In this document: in pieces, positions 31,421 to 42,943 of the stretch
Position numbering within the stretch: the stretch's first letter is position 1
How the letters are laid out: every line of letters starts with the position of its first letter
Assembly (NCBI GenBank): GCA_033060915.1
Contig: CM065394.1
Coordinates: 20,807,501 to 20,871,500, forward strand
Reading direction: 5' to 3'
Length of the DNA: 64,000 nt
DNA from: Euryodendron excelsum
Taxonomy: Eukaryota; Streptophyta; Magnoliopsida; Ericales; Pentaphylacaceae
Notes under the pieces: model-generated
What the model was told of the DNA's origin: nothing
Seen by the model: only the letters and a program-made list of their open reading frames with translations
Database searches by the model: none
Translations under genes and position numbers: made by a program

Positions 31421-32971
31421 TTACCAAGAGATCCACAAGAAAAGGGAGATTTCTACAAAATTCGTCTATTTTCTTTTCTTCTTTCTATTTCTCGTATGTC
31501 TGCTTTAAATAAACATTGCATGCCATGTAATCATGTTTTTAAATGAAAATAGGTAGTTTCCAGTTTATCCCCTTTGTTTCATACTCATGTGGACGATTGT
31601 CACATTTTAGGATTCTCCCCCCATTTGGTAAATGACTCGACTTGAAGGATGGGATAGCATGGGCAACCCATGCTAAAGGGGGTTAAAACCTTTGAGAGAC
31701 AAAGTGAGAGCGAGAGATAGGAGGAAGGTAGTGGTGTGAATTTCATTAAAAGGCGACTCTTGCGTGATATCCTACCTAAGCGATGGGCAGCCGAGTACTC
31801 AAAATGATGGGGAGCCATTGTTCTATCTATCCCAAATAAACATTACCCTTTGCTTAGCCCACTAGAGTCGTCAGTGATCTTTTTTCATATATCCCCAAAC
31901 CTATAACCATCCCCCACATTAGGGTAAGCACAGAGTAGTTGATTCGGCAGAAACACACCATTTTTTAGAAACATTGTCTAAATTTTGTACTAAGGCTTTG
32001 TGGACTAAGCAATTCAATTTGAAATGATTAGAGGCCCTCTATTCTACTACCATACACAAAAATATCTCATTTTGCTTAACCCACTAATGCCTCACAGAAA
32101 GCGGAAGATTTTTTTTTCTCAACTGCGATCCGAAACTATCCCCCCACACTGGGGTAGACAAGCAGTAGAAGATCTAGTAGAGAATGTCATCGACCATCAA
32201 GATGAAGTAACGTGAAGGCTCTATGGATCAAGCAATCTTGTTCAAAATGAAGAGACCCTCATTTCACTTCCCATACAGTTAAAAGCAACCCTTATTGAAC
32301 CTATTGAGCCAGTTATCTTTCTTTTCCAAAAAACACCCCAACCTAGGGATTACTGTCCACAATCGGTTAAATGGAACTGTTAAGGAAAGGAGTTGAGAGA
32401 AAGAAGTTGTATAAATGTTCGTCTTGTCAAAGGCAACAAGAAAGGAAAGAAAAAAGAAGCATCTTAGAGGAAAGACTGGAAAAGAATCATGTTGTGCTAT
32501 CTTTGAAAAGCATATAAAGCCGGAAGTCAGAAAAAGAGGGGGCAAATGTCAAACAACTTCGTTACAAGGTCAAGGATTAGACTACAAGAAAGGTGAACTC
32601 TTTAAAGAATATATGTTCAAAGGTGATCCTAGGTAATAAGGAAGCCCAGTAGAAGAAATAGGTTTGAGCCTTTACCTTTTTTTGTTAAACCCCAACCCAT
32701 GGCCTACGTTACAACCCTACTAAAGTTCACTCTGATTAAGAAAGATTGCTTGATCTAAATGAGCCGGATATGTTTCTGAAGCTAGAGGAGGATATCAGGG
32801 GATGAAACCCCACTGGAAGACCAACTAAGGATGGTGCGGATCTAAACCCTACTGGAAGCAACATCAAATTTGAGCCTACATATCCCGTTCATTCATAAAC
32901 CCCTTAACCTAGCCTACGTTACGGTCTAAATTAAAGTCCTCTCTAATCAAAGAAAATTGCTTAGTCCAAAT
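31421..32971 (+). other. Non-coding internal region with post-pol blocks and a ~222-bp duplication
   Basis: No ORF with protein signal. A diverged tandem duplication is visible: 31857-32075 and 32079-32280 share CCCACTAG/CCCACTAA, the run CACACT/CACATT with GGGGTA/AGGGTA, and GAxTAAGCAAT with AAAATGAxGAG. Two post-pol blocks with CCTACGTTAC (about 32703 and 32913) match the region after pol in the left Tat element, so pol was lost by deletion between 5' and 3' parts. Confidence 0.55.
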
Positions 32972-34788
32972 TGTTGGCCCAAGAAGACAACCCAAGAGGG
33001 GGGGGGGGTGAATTGGGTTTTATAGAATTTATATCAAATAATGCAACTAAAAATAGTTTATGTATTTTTGCAATGATTAATCAAAGTGTAGATCAAGCAA
33101 GTAAAGTATATACCAAAATATATATATCTATACAAGCATGTATAAAGAGCAAATAACCAAAACAGAGGTAAGAGAGAAGAGCACCAGATTTATAGAGGTT
33201 CGGCCAACCTTGCCTACGTCTTCTCTTCTTCAATCCTTTCGAAGGAATTCCACTATGTAATACTCCTTACACGGTTGCTGGTTTTGCCACAAGTGCCCAG
33301 CTTACTCTTACAAAAGCTTCTTCCCAAGCTTTCAAAACCAAGAGATTTTGTCCAAGCTTCTCTCAAACTTACAAGTGATTTTGTCCAAGCTTCACTCAAA
33401 CTTACAAGTGTTTTTACCCAAGAACACTCAAACTTACAGGTTTACAAACCCACCCAAGTGAAATGAATAAAGGTTATACAATGGGTAACTCTCCTAGTGA
33501 GTATATGAACAAATACAACTCAATGAATAACCTTAAACACTCAGCAAAAATGTGTGGCAGTGAGGTACAGGAGGTTTTCAGCTTCAACTTGATATTAATG
33601 GTATAATTGCTCTAATCATCTGTATTGAAGCTATATGTATCTTGTATATAAAGATATGGATCGATTCTAGCTGTTGGAGAAGTATGGGAGAAGATTTGGT
33701 TGCATATTTGCCTATACCGTCTGTCAGAAAACTAGCCGTTACTGTTTGGGGGTCGACTCTTTTTACAATGAGTCGACTCTTTTTGCATTTCAGCAAATTT
33801 TTCAACTCACTGTCCAAATGAGTCGACTCTTTTGTCCTAGGAGTCGACTCATTTAAGCTGTCTGCAGAATTTTTGTTCTCTGTTGCAATGAGTCGACTCT
33901 TTTTGGCCAAAAGTCGACTCTTTTGAGTATCCAGCACAAATCTAAGGCTCTGTTCGAATGAGTCGACTCTTTTTACCAAAAATCATATTTTTGTAACTTT
34001 TCTTTATTCTTTTCCAAAGCCTCCAATCTCTTCAAGGATCATTCAAATAACCTTTTTAAAGCTTGCAAATGCTTCTTCAAGGTTAGATGACTCCAAGAAC
34101 ATCTTCAATCCATTCAAGATGAATTTTCTTCATTTTCATTACTTGTAGAGCTCTTCCATCATCAATGCTTCATCCATTGATTCAAGTCTTCTTCAAAATC
34201 TTCACGAGAGCTTCCAAGCCTTAGAATCTTCATTTCTTCAACTGATTTGCCATTCTTCTTTCAACATCTTCATTTCTAGATTTCTTCTAGAATTCTTCAA
34301 TCAATATTACTTCTCCATGGACTTCAACAACTCTTCCAAGAAAGCTTTTCTACTCTTGTGATTTCTTCTATATTTTCAAGACATCTTCAAATCTTCGAAG
34401 AAAGCTTCCATGTCTTTGAGTTGATCTCTTCTTCTTCTATTCTTGCAAGATATCTTTAAGTCCTCAAATTCTTCAATATTTTCAATCAAGACTTTTAGCA
34501 TTTTCATTCTTCTTCCTTGATATCCATCATCTTCATTCTCTTATAAGATTACCATTGTTGAATATGCCATTCCTTCATGAGTATCAATCTTCAATCTAAG
34601 ATTTTCATCAACTTGAGATTTCTTTTTCTTCTTATAATATCAGCTTTGTAGAATACATCAACTCATCATGCTTTTCATTCTTTATTCAACTCTTTGCATC
34701 ACAAATCCTTCATTATGATGAGTTTCAAATCAAGATCTAATTAATAATTCATCTGCACACTAAGTAGAATTATTAGATCATTAAACCA
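32972..34788 (-). mobile_element. Sirevirus LTR, minus strand (solo or truncated)
   Basis: Its 3' end on the minus strand is at 32972 (TGTTGGCCCAAG on the plus strand), the reverse of the CCAACA end of the LTR at 4504. The conserved blocks include the terminal hairpin and the reverse of a segment with CGGCCAACCTTGCCTACGTC (33203-33222). TCTACTTAGTGTG near the other end matches 2469-2481. No target duplication was found: the left flank is CAAAT and no matching copy follows 34788, so the 5' LTR end is probably truncated. It sits inside the non-autonomous Tat element. Confidence 0.8.
33644..33654 (-). promoter_or_regulatory. TATA box of the minus-strand Sirevirus LTR
   Basis: The minus strand reads TTTATATACAAG, in a position equivalent to the TATA box of the LTR at 2382-4504. 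Repeated GTCGACTC palindromes (33750-33970) lie upstream on the minus strand. Confidence 0.5.
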
Positions 34789-35389
34789 TGGTGGCATTTA
34801 GGAAATCAGAGAGGGAAAACCAAGTAAGGTCAGAAAAATCCCAAACAGCAACCCTGTAGAAAATAAGGATAGGATAGCAAACCTAAAAGGTCAAGATCCT
34901 TGGAGAATGGTGCACATGCTATCACACCCTAATGAGAATGGGACAAAACTAAATGGGGTAGAATCTTGGAAAGGAAACAAAATCCTAAGAGTATGGGCCC
35001 AAGGGGCAATCCTAGGGTTTTCTTTATAAATAGCTTATATACATGTAGTACTAATACGTCCATGACGTGTATAACCTGTACATCCATTTAAATTCCTGTG
35101 TAGTTTGTATATATTCATGCATTCATCAAAAGCATGGCACTCCATTCCTGTATGTACAGTCATCCAAAAAGTATAACATGCATTAAACTCCATTTCTGTA
35201 TGAACCTGTGCATTCATAAAATATATATATATATATATATATATAAAGTAGGACATGCAAAATAAGTTATACATCTAATTGCATGTGCATTCATAAAAAT
35301 AAAAAAGGGGTATAACATGCATTCACCCCTTCACCTGTGCATCTTTAGAACTAGCATAAGTAAACTGTTTTTGTACAAAAACTAACTCT
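34789..35389 (+). other. Non-coding part of the Tat 3' region with an AT microsatellite
   Basis: No protein signal. An (AT)n run is at about 35220-35244. Short repeats of CATTCATAAAA and ATAACATGCATT occur at 35160-35310. Confidence 0.6.
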
Positions 35390-36504
35390 ATGTCTTTCCC
35401 TCTCTCTCAAATAAGAAACAAGGAACAAGGTAAAATGCAAAAAAGAGCTAAAGCCACCACTCAGACATCTACAGCACCGTTACACACCTCAGAAAGCTTA
35501 AATTTCCATGACCGACAAGAAACAGAGAATGGGGCAATGGCCCACCCTCGACCTCCCCAATCAAATGACTCCTGACTCAAGATACCATGTATGCTGAAAA
35601 AGGGGAGTAACGAATAGGTGTCTAATCGCTCAAAGCTAGAATAATGAAGCATATCCCCGAAAATAAGCATTGACCCCCGACTGGAGTCTGGTAAGGCTCA
35701 CTAAAGTCTCTCCCACAACCATAGGAGCATGGGAGTGCCCCTTACAAATCTTGACAAGCAGTGCACATAACCGACAGTCGACCAAGTCATCCCCCCTGGT
35801 GGAAACATCAACAAGATTAGGAGACGCAGAGCTAGGGCTACCTTGGAGAAATGGACCAATCTTGAGGAATATGCCAGTCCCCTATCTGTCGCAAACTCAA
35901 AATGAGAGAAATAAGAACTTCACCGGGACATGAGGAAACTGGGGCAGCAGATCAGAAGGAAAGGCCGCATAACGGAGCCCAAGCTGAGAAGAGACAATCG
36001 CGACACAGCCATTAGGAAAAGTAGGTCCCATAATGTTAGCTGAACCATTCCGAAGACCTAGGAGGAAGCCATACTCATAGGGAGTAGGGGCAAGCTCACA
36101 TTCCCCAAGAAAGATGGGTCAGGTGGCCAAAAGGGAACCATTGTCAGAAAACAAGTTGCGCCAATAGGAGAGAAGCCATGCAACCAAAGAACCGGTGAAA
36201 AATGTCTTGCTCACCTAGAAGATATTCGTCATACCAAATCCACAATCAACTCAAAATAGCATCAGCCATCCTAAAGGTCAAAAGGTGGGAAACTTCAACA
36301 TCTATTTTCTCTTCAAAGGCTGGCTTGACTAAAAGGAAAGGGTCGACTGGAGATCTACTCCCCCCTCCCACTCTGGCTAGAAGATGCTCGATTGGTAGAG
36401 TGCTAACTACCCCTAAAGCGACTGGAGCCGCTAGTGGAATCTGTCCGAGCCGCCTTCCCCGAGCGGCGTCTCCTCTCAGAGCCGTCATCACCCGCATCTG
36501 CCAT
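35390..36504 (-). pseudogene. Antisense ORF of the Tat element, copy 2 (PMD/DUF7745-like), broken
   Basis: The ATG (36504-36502) opens with MADAGDDGSERRRR, like copy 1. Downstream, in a broken frame, are VAWLLSYWRNLF, CELAPTPYEYGFLLGL (copy 1: FEMTSTPHEYGCLLGL) and VSSQLGLR (copy 1: ISGQLGLR). The ORF is opposite to the LTR orientation and lies between the internal region and the polypurine tract, as in copy 1. It has more stops than copy 1, and I cannot define its C-terminus. The two copies are clearly diverged, more than the LTRs around them, so they may come from different subfamilies. Confidence 0.65.
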
Positions 36505-37394
36505 CTTGAAAAAGTAAGTCAAGGTAAGAGGTGTTAATATATCAAGCAGGCAGTTGACATAATAAAGTAAAATGAAATAAACAACTAACACAAACAAAAC
36601 AAATAAAAGATTTCAAATGATAAGTCAAAACAAATTTCCTACGCACACCTTTTGATTTTCTAACTTCAAATCATATCTCAAGGGTTTTCTATCTTTTTCC
36701 TTTAAAAAGATTTTATTTCTAAAAACCTTTTCTAACTTTTTCCTAATTTCTAAAAATTTCGGTAGAGTTTTGTTTAAAAATGGTTCCTACAACACCTATG
36801 ACATCAACATAAAATACAAAACGTGCACTCCACAACGTTACAATCACATAACATCCGCACTCGCGCACATTTTCAATTTTTCAAAATTTTCAAAACATAT
36901 GGTTTATCTTTCCAATAAATCAATGGTTTTCAAAGTTATCATAAAATTTCTCAAAATCACCTCAAATGTTTTCTAAAATATTCCAATATTTTTCCAGATT
37001 TCAAACTCTAAAAATTTCATCAATCTCTCAAGTTTTCTTAATTTTCTTAATTTTCTAAATATTTTTCTATTTTTCAAAAAAATCAAAAGTTCACCAAGTT
37101 TTCAAAAAATCATGAAACTTCACACAGTTGTTAAACACATTTTTCTAAGGCACATTGCACAAAAATCTAGCCAGAAAACCCAATGCCTAAGTCTGTAGGA
37201 ACAAATTCACTATTCTTGCAGAAAACCCTCTTCGCGTAACCATGAAAAGTCACTCAAATTCAATCAAACAAGCACCAAAATGGAAAAATAACTTCAACAT
37301 CATGTTCAAAACATATGAAAACATCAATTTTTACTATTCACATGATTCAAACGAAGTTCTACACATCAAAATCAACAAAAATTTGAAAACTCAC
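36505..37394 (-). other. Possible 5'-leader intron of antisense ORF copy 2
   Basis: Minus-strand donor CCAAAAA/GTGAGTTTTC (GT at 37394-37393), acceptor TTTTTCAAG directly before the ATG. The sequence between is low-complexity TTTTCTAAA-like. It matches the layout in copy 1 but has no 99-bp array. Inference. Confidence 0.4.
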
Positions 37395-37660
37395 TTTTTG
37401 GAAGTTCTCCAACGAAACTTCTCTTTCGGCGACTTTTCCGGCGACGTGGTCTTCTTCCGACAATCACCCATGGTCTCCAAGAAGTGCCCCTTCAAGGTTC
37501 AAGTCGGTTTCCCCCATAAACACCCTCAACCTTTCACAAACTCTTCAAAATACCGCAGCTGTTCGAACTAGAATTTTTCTGATTTTAACTCCAAGCCTAG
37601 CGCCACTAGCAGAGGCGCCAAGCCTTCTCTGCCAAAGGCGCCACTCCTAGTGGCGATAGT
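37395..37660 (-). promoter_or_regulatory. Leader exon and GGCGCC cluster upstream of antisense ORF copy 2
   Basis: The GC-rich leader contains TCGCCGGAAAAGTCGCCG on the minus strand near 37435. Upstream are GCGCCACTAGCAGAGGCGCC (37600-37619) and GGCGCCACTCCTAGTGGCG (37637-37655), the same palindromic type that lies upstream of the TATA box in LTR0, LTR1 and LTR2. Confidence 0.4.
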
Positions 37661-37816
37661 GTCCAATTCTGGGCAGCTTTACCCCCTTTCCAGCCAAATC
37701 TCATTTTCAAAGGCCTTTTTGGCCCGCTATCCATTTTCGACCCTCGTTGTCGAAAGATTTCCAATCTCCGTCCCTCCGACTGCCTCGCGGTCAACATGGG
37801 ACTCTTACTTTTATCG

Positions 37817-37858
37817 TTTTCTGTCTTTGACAATCAAAGATAGAAAAAGAGGGGTAGC
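37817..37858 (+). other. Polypurine tract with stem-loop, upstream of LTR2
   Basis: TTTTCTGTCTTTG (37817-37829) and CAAAGATAGAAAA (37835-37847) form a 13-bp stem with one G.U pair and loop ACAAT. The right arm continues into AGAAAAAGAGGGG (to 37854), followed by TAGC and the LTR start TG at 37859. Confidence 0.75.
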
Positions 37859-38049
37859 TGTAAGCACCCCATTTTTTACCGCTTGGCAGTCTACGATCCG
37901 TCCATACTTGTACTCAAGTCAATATAGACGTATTCAAATTAAAACCAACTTTTTAAGTCCAAATCCCGTCTGTCCATCGCTTCGCGGGCCCACCAGGCCC
38001 AAATAGAGGCAAAATGACCAAAATGCCCCTAGGGGCATTGTCCTTTCCA

Positions 38050-38445
38050 ATTCCAACCCCTCTCTCGAGATAGTTGATTCCTCGAGACGGTAAATCTACT
38101 CTAATCAGGCATGTTTTTCCGAAGACGATAAGACCCCTTTCCAATTCTAATCCCTCTCTCGAGACAATTTATTCCTCGAAATGGTTCCAAATCAGGCACG
38201 TCTTTCCGAAGACGATAAGTCCCCTTTCCAATTCCAATCCCTTTCTCGAGACAGTTTATTCCTCAAGACGGTTCCAAATCAGGCACGTCTTTTCGAAGAC
38301 GATAAGACCCCCTTCCAATTCCAATCTCTCTTTCGAGACAGTTTATTCCTCGAGACGGTTCCAAATCAGGCACGTCTTTCCGAAGACGATAAGACCCCTT
38401 TCCAATTCCAATTCCTCTCTCGAGACAGTTTATTCCTCGAGACAG
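38050..38445 (+). repeat. 87-bp tandem array in LTR2
   Basis: About 4.5 units with CTCGAGA and GTCTTTCCGAAGAC elements. The 260-aa plus-strand ORF (38074-38856) is repeat plus downstream LTR sequence read in frame and is not a gene. Confidence 0.88.
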
Positions 38446-39554
38446 TCCGGTGCGTTTTTCAAAGAAAATCTCTTCGAAACTGTAAGTCCCTTTAAACCTG
38501 TCGACTGGGACGAAACCCCAAATCTCCTAGATGGTAGAACGGTCCACCTTTGGCGCCTGCTAACCCACCAATGCAGAAATGTCCGTTTAGGCACGCCTTC
38601 CGAGAAAGTTGACTTCTCGGGTGCTAAGTCCCTTTTAGCAGCTTCCCGAGATCAGGCAGTCTCGGGAATGATCGCGAACCGTCAGAGTAGTGAAAATACT
38701 CGCAAACATCGCAACTGTCAGAGTACCGAAAATACTCGCAAACAGGTCGATATAGGGAATTACCAACAAACCCCTGTGTCACGACGACCGCCGTCAGAGT
38801 GGCGGAAACACTCAAAACCCAGGTCAACACCTGTGCCTACTAGCCCACTTCGGTGAAAAATGAACAAACTGCCCCTTGGGCTTATTCCGAGACTTTTCGG
38901 TTAAGAAGACCATTTTGCCCCTAGGCATTCGAACGCCCTGGGAACCACACTGGCTTTGGGTATCAAACCGGTAACCTCCTGAGAATGCTTCTTCTAGTAT
39001 TCTCAACCTTCCTCTACCTTTCCGGATCATTCCGAATCAGTTCCGGTAAACCTGGTACAAAATGACTGTTTTGCCCCTTGAGGCCGGTCGCCTTTTCTGA
39101 CCATACCGGCTCTGGGTATCAAACTGGTAACCTCTCGAGATTGCTTTTTATAGTGTCCTCAACCTTTCTTAATCCTTTCGGATCATTCCGAGTCAGTCCC
39201 GGCAAACCAGGTGTGAAATGACCATTTTGCCACTAGAAGGCCGGTCGTCTTTTTCGACCACACCGGCTCTGGCTATCAAACCGGAAACCTTTGGGAATAT
39301 TTTGAATAATGTCCCCAAGTCTCGAGTCTTTTTTCGGGACATTCCGAGTTCGTCCCGGCAGCTTCCCGATTCGATTGACCGTTTTGCCCCTAAAGGCCCA
39401 GTCAACCCTTCCGACACATCCTATCCTCATTTTTCAAGTCAAATACCTCCGGGACACTGTTCTAGGTGTTCCTACTCTACTCTGGCCTTCCGGTTCATTC
39501 CCGGCCTCTTTAAATTGTTCCCGAACTTTCCAAAGTCACTCCTAGTGAAGCTAG

Positions 39555-39755
39555 GCTAAAAATTGCATGGTAGTCACTAGTGCAGGCGCCCAAATCTAGT
39601 CAAAGATACGTTGTTTGCCGACCTTAAACATTTCCTAAATGGCTAGCGCCACTAAGCCAAAAAATGGCCTGGAGCCACTCCTAGTGGCGCCAGTGTAATG
39701 TTTGGCCTGGCATCACTGCAACAGGCGCCAGTGCATTCCTCTCTCTATAAATACA
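39555..39755 (+). promoter_or_regulatory. LTR2 promoter
   Basis: GGCGCC sites (for example 39584-39589 and near 39722) and CTAGTGGCGCCAG lie upstream of CTATAAATACA (39745-39755). Telobox motifs follow at 39835-39870, with one telobox block deleted relative to LTR1. Confidence 0.65.
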
Positions 39756-42700
39756 GAGCCTCATCCAGCGTGAAAGAGGTCTGCAAACTCAATCTAAAAA
39801 TCATATATTTCAATATACAGAGCTCGTGCACTCCCTAAACCCTAGCCACCATACACTAAACCCTAGCCTTCTATACACTCAGACACACCTCCATACACTT
39901 ATACACTAGCCTCCAACCCTTCTTTGAAGACTTGAAGAGCTGCAATATGAAGTTTGAAGATTGAAGACAACTTCTGAAGATTGAAGACGAAGATCAAGAC
40001 ATAGCCCGAAGACAAGCAAGGCGTGCAAAATAAAGAAGACATACGGTAGGCTTCCTATTTAAATTTCCACACTTCCCCCCTCTCTCTTCTCTCTCCTAAC
40101 CCACTTGGGTTTTCTCTATTTTAATCTCCCATCTCTTTCCTCCCCTTTCTTTGCATGCTTGAAACAAGGGGACTCTCGGTCCATGTGTAGGATTAGACTA
40201 TTGGAGTGTCACCGTGTTGGGGGCTTTCCTTTAGGCTAACCGGAGACCACGTGGATTCGGCCCCCTCGATTATGTGGTAAAGCCTTAACCTTGTATGTTC
40301 ACGACCCCAAATTTGCATTGTGCATATCATTATCTTGCATCTTTCAAAAATCGTTTTCAAACTCCTTTTCAGAGCTTGCATTAAACTTGTTTTCAAAATT
40401 GCATCAAAATCTCTTTTTTAAAACATGTTTTCAAAATCACAATCCTAGGGTGATTCTAGCCTTTCCATGGCTAGGATTGCTTTAGGAAAGTGTTACATTT
40501 AAAGAGACCGGTATGGTCTATATTTTTAACTCCTTGTTTTCAAAACCACTTTCTTAATGTGGTTCTAGCCTTCTTGTCGTTAGAATTGCTTTAGGAAAGT
40601 GAGACATTTTTATACTTCCCAAAACCTCTATTTTCAAAAATATCTTTTCCTAAAACCTCCTCTTTTAACATGCTTTCCAAAAGCTCTTCTTTCCAAAATT
40701 GTTTTCTAAAAATTCCGTCCAAAAATCTATTTTCCGAAACTTCTTTTTTTAAATCCCTTTCCAAAACGCTCTCTTCAAAGTCCATTTTCGAAAAACGTTC
40801 CCTAGGTTTCCTTTCTAAAAACACTCCTCAAATTCACTTTCCTAAAAACTCTGTCCAACAATCTCCTTCCAAAATTCACTTTTCCTAAAAACTCTTCCTA
40901 AAATCTTCCTTCTAGAAAACTCCTCTCTAGGTTTCCCTTCTAAAAATCTTCGTTTCCAAGAACGCACGTTCCAAAAATCCTTTTTCTTGGTGCCCAAGTC
41001 AAGCCCTAGAACCCACAATTAGGAAACCCTAATTTCTTTCCAAAAACATAGTTTTCAAACTTGCCTTAAAACCTAGGTTTCTAAAATCCTCCTTTTTACA
41101 TCAAAACTATACATATTTCCAAAACCTCTTTTCTACGTCGAAACTATACACTTCCAAATCTAGGGTCTCTAGAAACTTCCTTTTCCAAATCCTTGTTAAA
41201 TCTTACCTTCCTTTTAGGAAACCAAATCAAATCTTCCCTTTATGAAACCAAATCAAATTTTCCCGTTTAGGAAACTAGATCCTATTCTCCGTTTTTGGAA
41301 ACAAAATCAAATCTTCCATTTTAGAAACAAAATCTAATCCCTTCCTAATCCAAATCTTTCCTAGTTCAAATCCTTCCTAATATTCTACTTTCCTAAATCT
41401 TAACTTTCCAAAACTTGAACATAAAAATCTTTCCTAAATTTTAAAACTCAACTTCCACATCTTTCCTAATTCAACTCATTTCTTAATTCTATCCCTTTCC
41501 AAATCTTAACTTTCCAAATCTAAGTTTTCAAATCTTTCCTAAACTCAAACCTTTCCTAATCTCAAAACTTTCTAAATCTTAAACTTTCTAAATTTCAAAT
41601 CTTTCCAAATTTCAAAACTTTCTAAACTCAAAACTTTCCTATTTTCAAAACTTCCTTGTTTTCTAAATTTTCCAATTTCAAAACTTTCCGAAACCTAAAA
41701 CTTTCCTAAGTTGAAACTTTCTTAATTCAAAACTTTCCCAAGTTGAAACTTTCCTAATTCCAAAACTTTCTAAAAATGAAACTTTCCTAATTCGAAACTT
41801 TCCTAAATCGAACCTTTCCTAATTTGAATTTTTCCTAAATCCAATCTTTCCTAATCTCCTAAACCTTCCAAGTCGAGTCAAATCTTTCCTAAGTCTAGGT
41901 TTCTTAAACCTCCATCTTTCCAAAATAAGTCTAAATCTTTTTTTCCAAGTTCTATCTTTTCAAATCAAAATCCAATCTCTTCAATTCCAAAATTCTAAAT
42001 TCCAATTTCCAATCCTCCATTCTAAGTTCAAATCAAATCCAATTTTCAATTCAATCGCTTTTTTCCAATCATCTCTTCTATTTCAATCGGACTCTTGTCC
42101 GAACTACGGCTGACCTGATTACTCCAAAAGGATACGTAGGCAACCCTCATGGGTGTGGTCACAACATTTTTCAAATCTCAAATTCCACAACATTTTTCAA
42201 ATTTCTATTTTCACAATCTCTTTCAAATTTATATTTCTACGATCTTTTTCAAATCTCAAATTTTAGAAAATTTTTCAAGTTTCCAATTCCATAACTCTTT
42301 TCAAATCTCTTTTCAATTCCAATTTCAAATCTATCTTTTCAAATCTCTTTCAAATCAAAACAATTTCTTTTCAAATCTTTTTCCAATTCTCTTTTCTTGC
42401 ACTTGCATATCATGCATCATATTTTTAAATATTATTTTTCTAAAGTGGATAAGATTGGATAGTTGTTAATTAAAGACTCTCATAGGTGAATCTAGAGTAG
42501 ATTGACATATAGGTACTGAAAGGGCGGGGTAGGGTGATGGCTTAGTGCGTCTTCCTTACACATAACCAACCTACGAACCTAGATCATTGTTTTCATAGAC
42601 CAAAAACGGAGTTATTTTCTAAAAAGGGCTAAATATTTTTCAAAGGTTGCCAAACAACCTGTTTTTCTTAAAAACCCTCCCTTGAGGAGATATTTTCAAA

Positions 42701-42943
42701 ATCGTTTTCCAAAAACCCTAAGTGTAGTCTTCGGATTATTCTTAGTTTTTTAGGTGACCAAACTCACCTTAATCAAGTTAGGTGGTGACTCCAAACTGTT
42801 TTCAAAAGCCCTTTATTCAAATCTATTTTCAATTCAAACTTAGTCACACTCATTCTTCTAGGAGGGTGAGTTCTAACGAGAGAGTACAGTATTTTTCTAG
42901 CTTGTGTGTGTATTCCTCGAGTGCGAAAAAACTGGGCGCGACA

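Larger units (their letters stand above)
24897..42943 (+). mobile_element. Non-autonomous Tat element (LTR1, internal region, LTR2)
   Basis: LTR1 (24897-29062), primer binding site (29065-29081), internal region without pol, antisense ORF copy 2, polypurine tract (to 37854) and LTR2 (37859-42943) stand in the correct order. The internal region contains a minus-strand Sirevirus LTR. There is no readable gag, protease, RT or integrase, so it depends on another element for movement. LTR1 also has a polypurine tract on its left belonging to a second internal region, so it is shared in a tandem arrangement and no target duplication can be read. Confidence 0.8.
37859..42943 (+). repeat. LTR2 (5085 bp)
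   Basis: Starts TGTAAGCACCCC, ends GGGCGCGACA. Contains about 4.5 units of the 87-bp array (38050-38445), 156-157-bp modules (38907, 39063, 39219, 39376), GGCGCC sites, TATA box at 39746-39755, telobox leader and low-complexity sequence. The last two-thirds are nearly identical to LTR1; the first third is clearly more diverged. Confidence 0.9.

Noticed and set aside
32415..32636. 73-aa Lys-rich ORF in the non-autonomous element
   Set aside because: No domain or repeat pattern, no counterpart in other copies seen here; treated as chance.
32967..34800. Clean insertion of the minus-strand Sirevirus LTR with target duplication
   Set aside because: Left flank CAAAT has no matching copy after any plausible CA end between 34780 and 34796, so I call it truncated or rearranged.
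35219..35245. AT microsatellite as a matrix attachment or origin signal
   Set aside because: A plain (AT)n run, common in plant DNA; nothing else supports a function.
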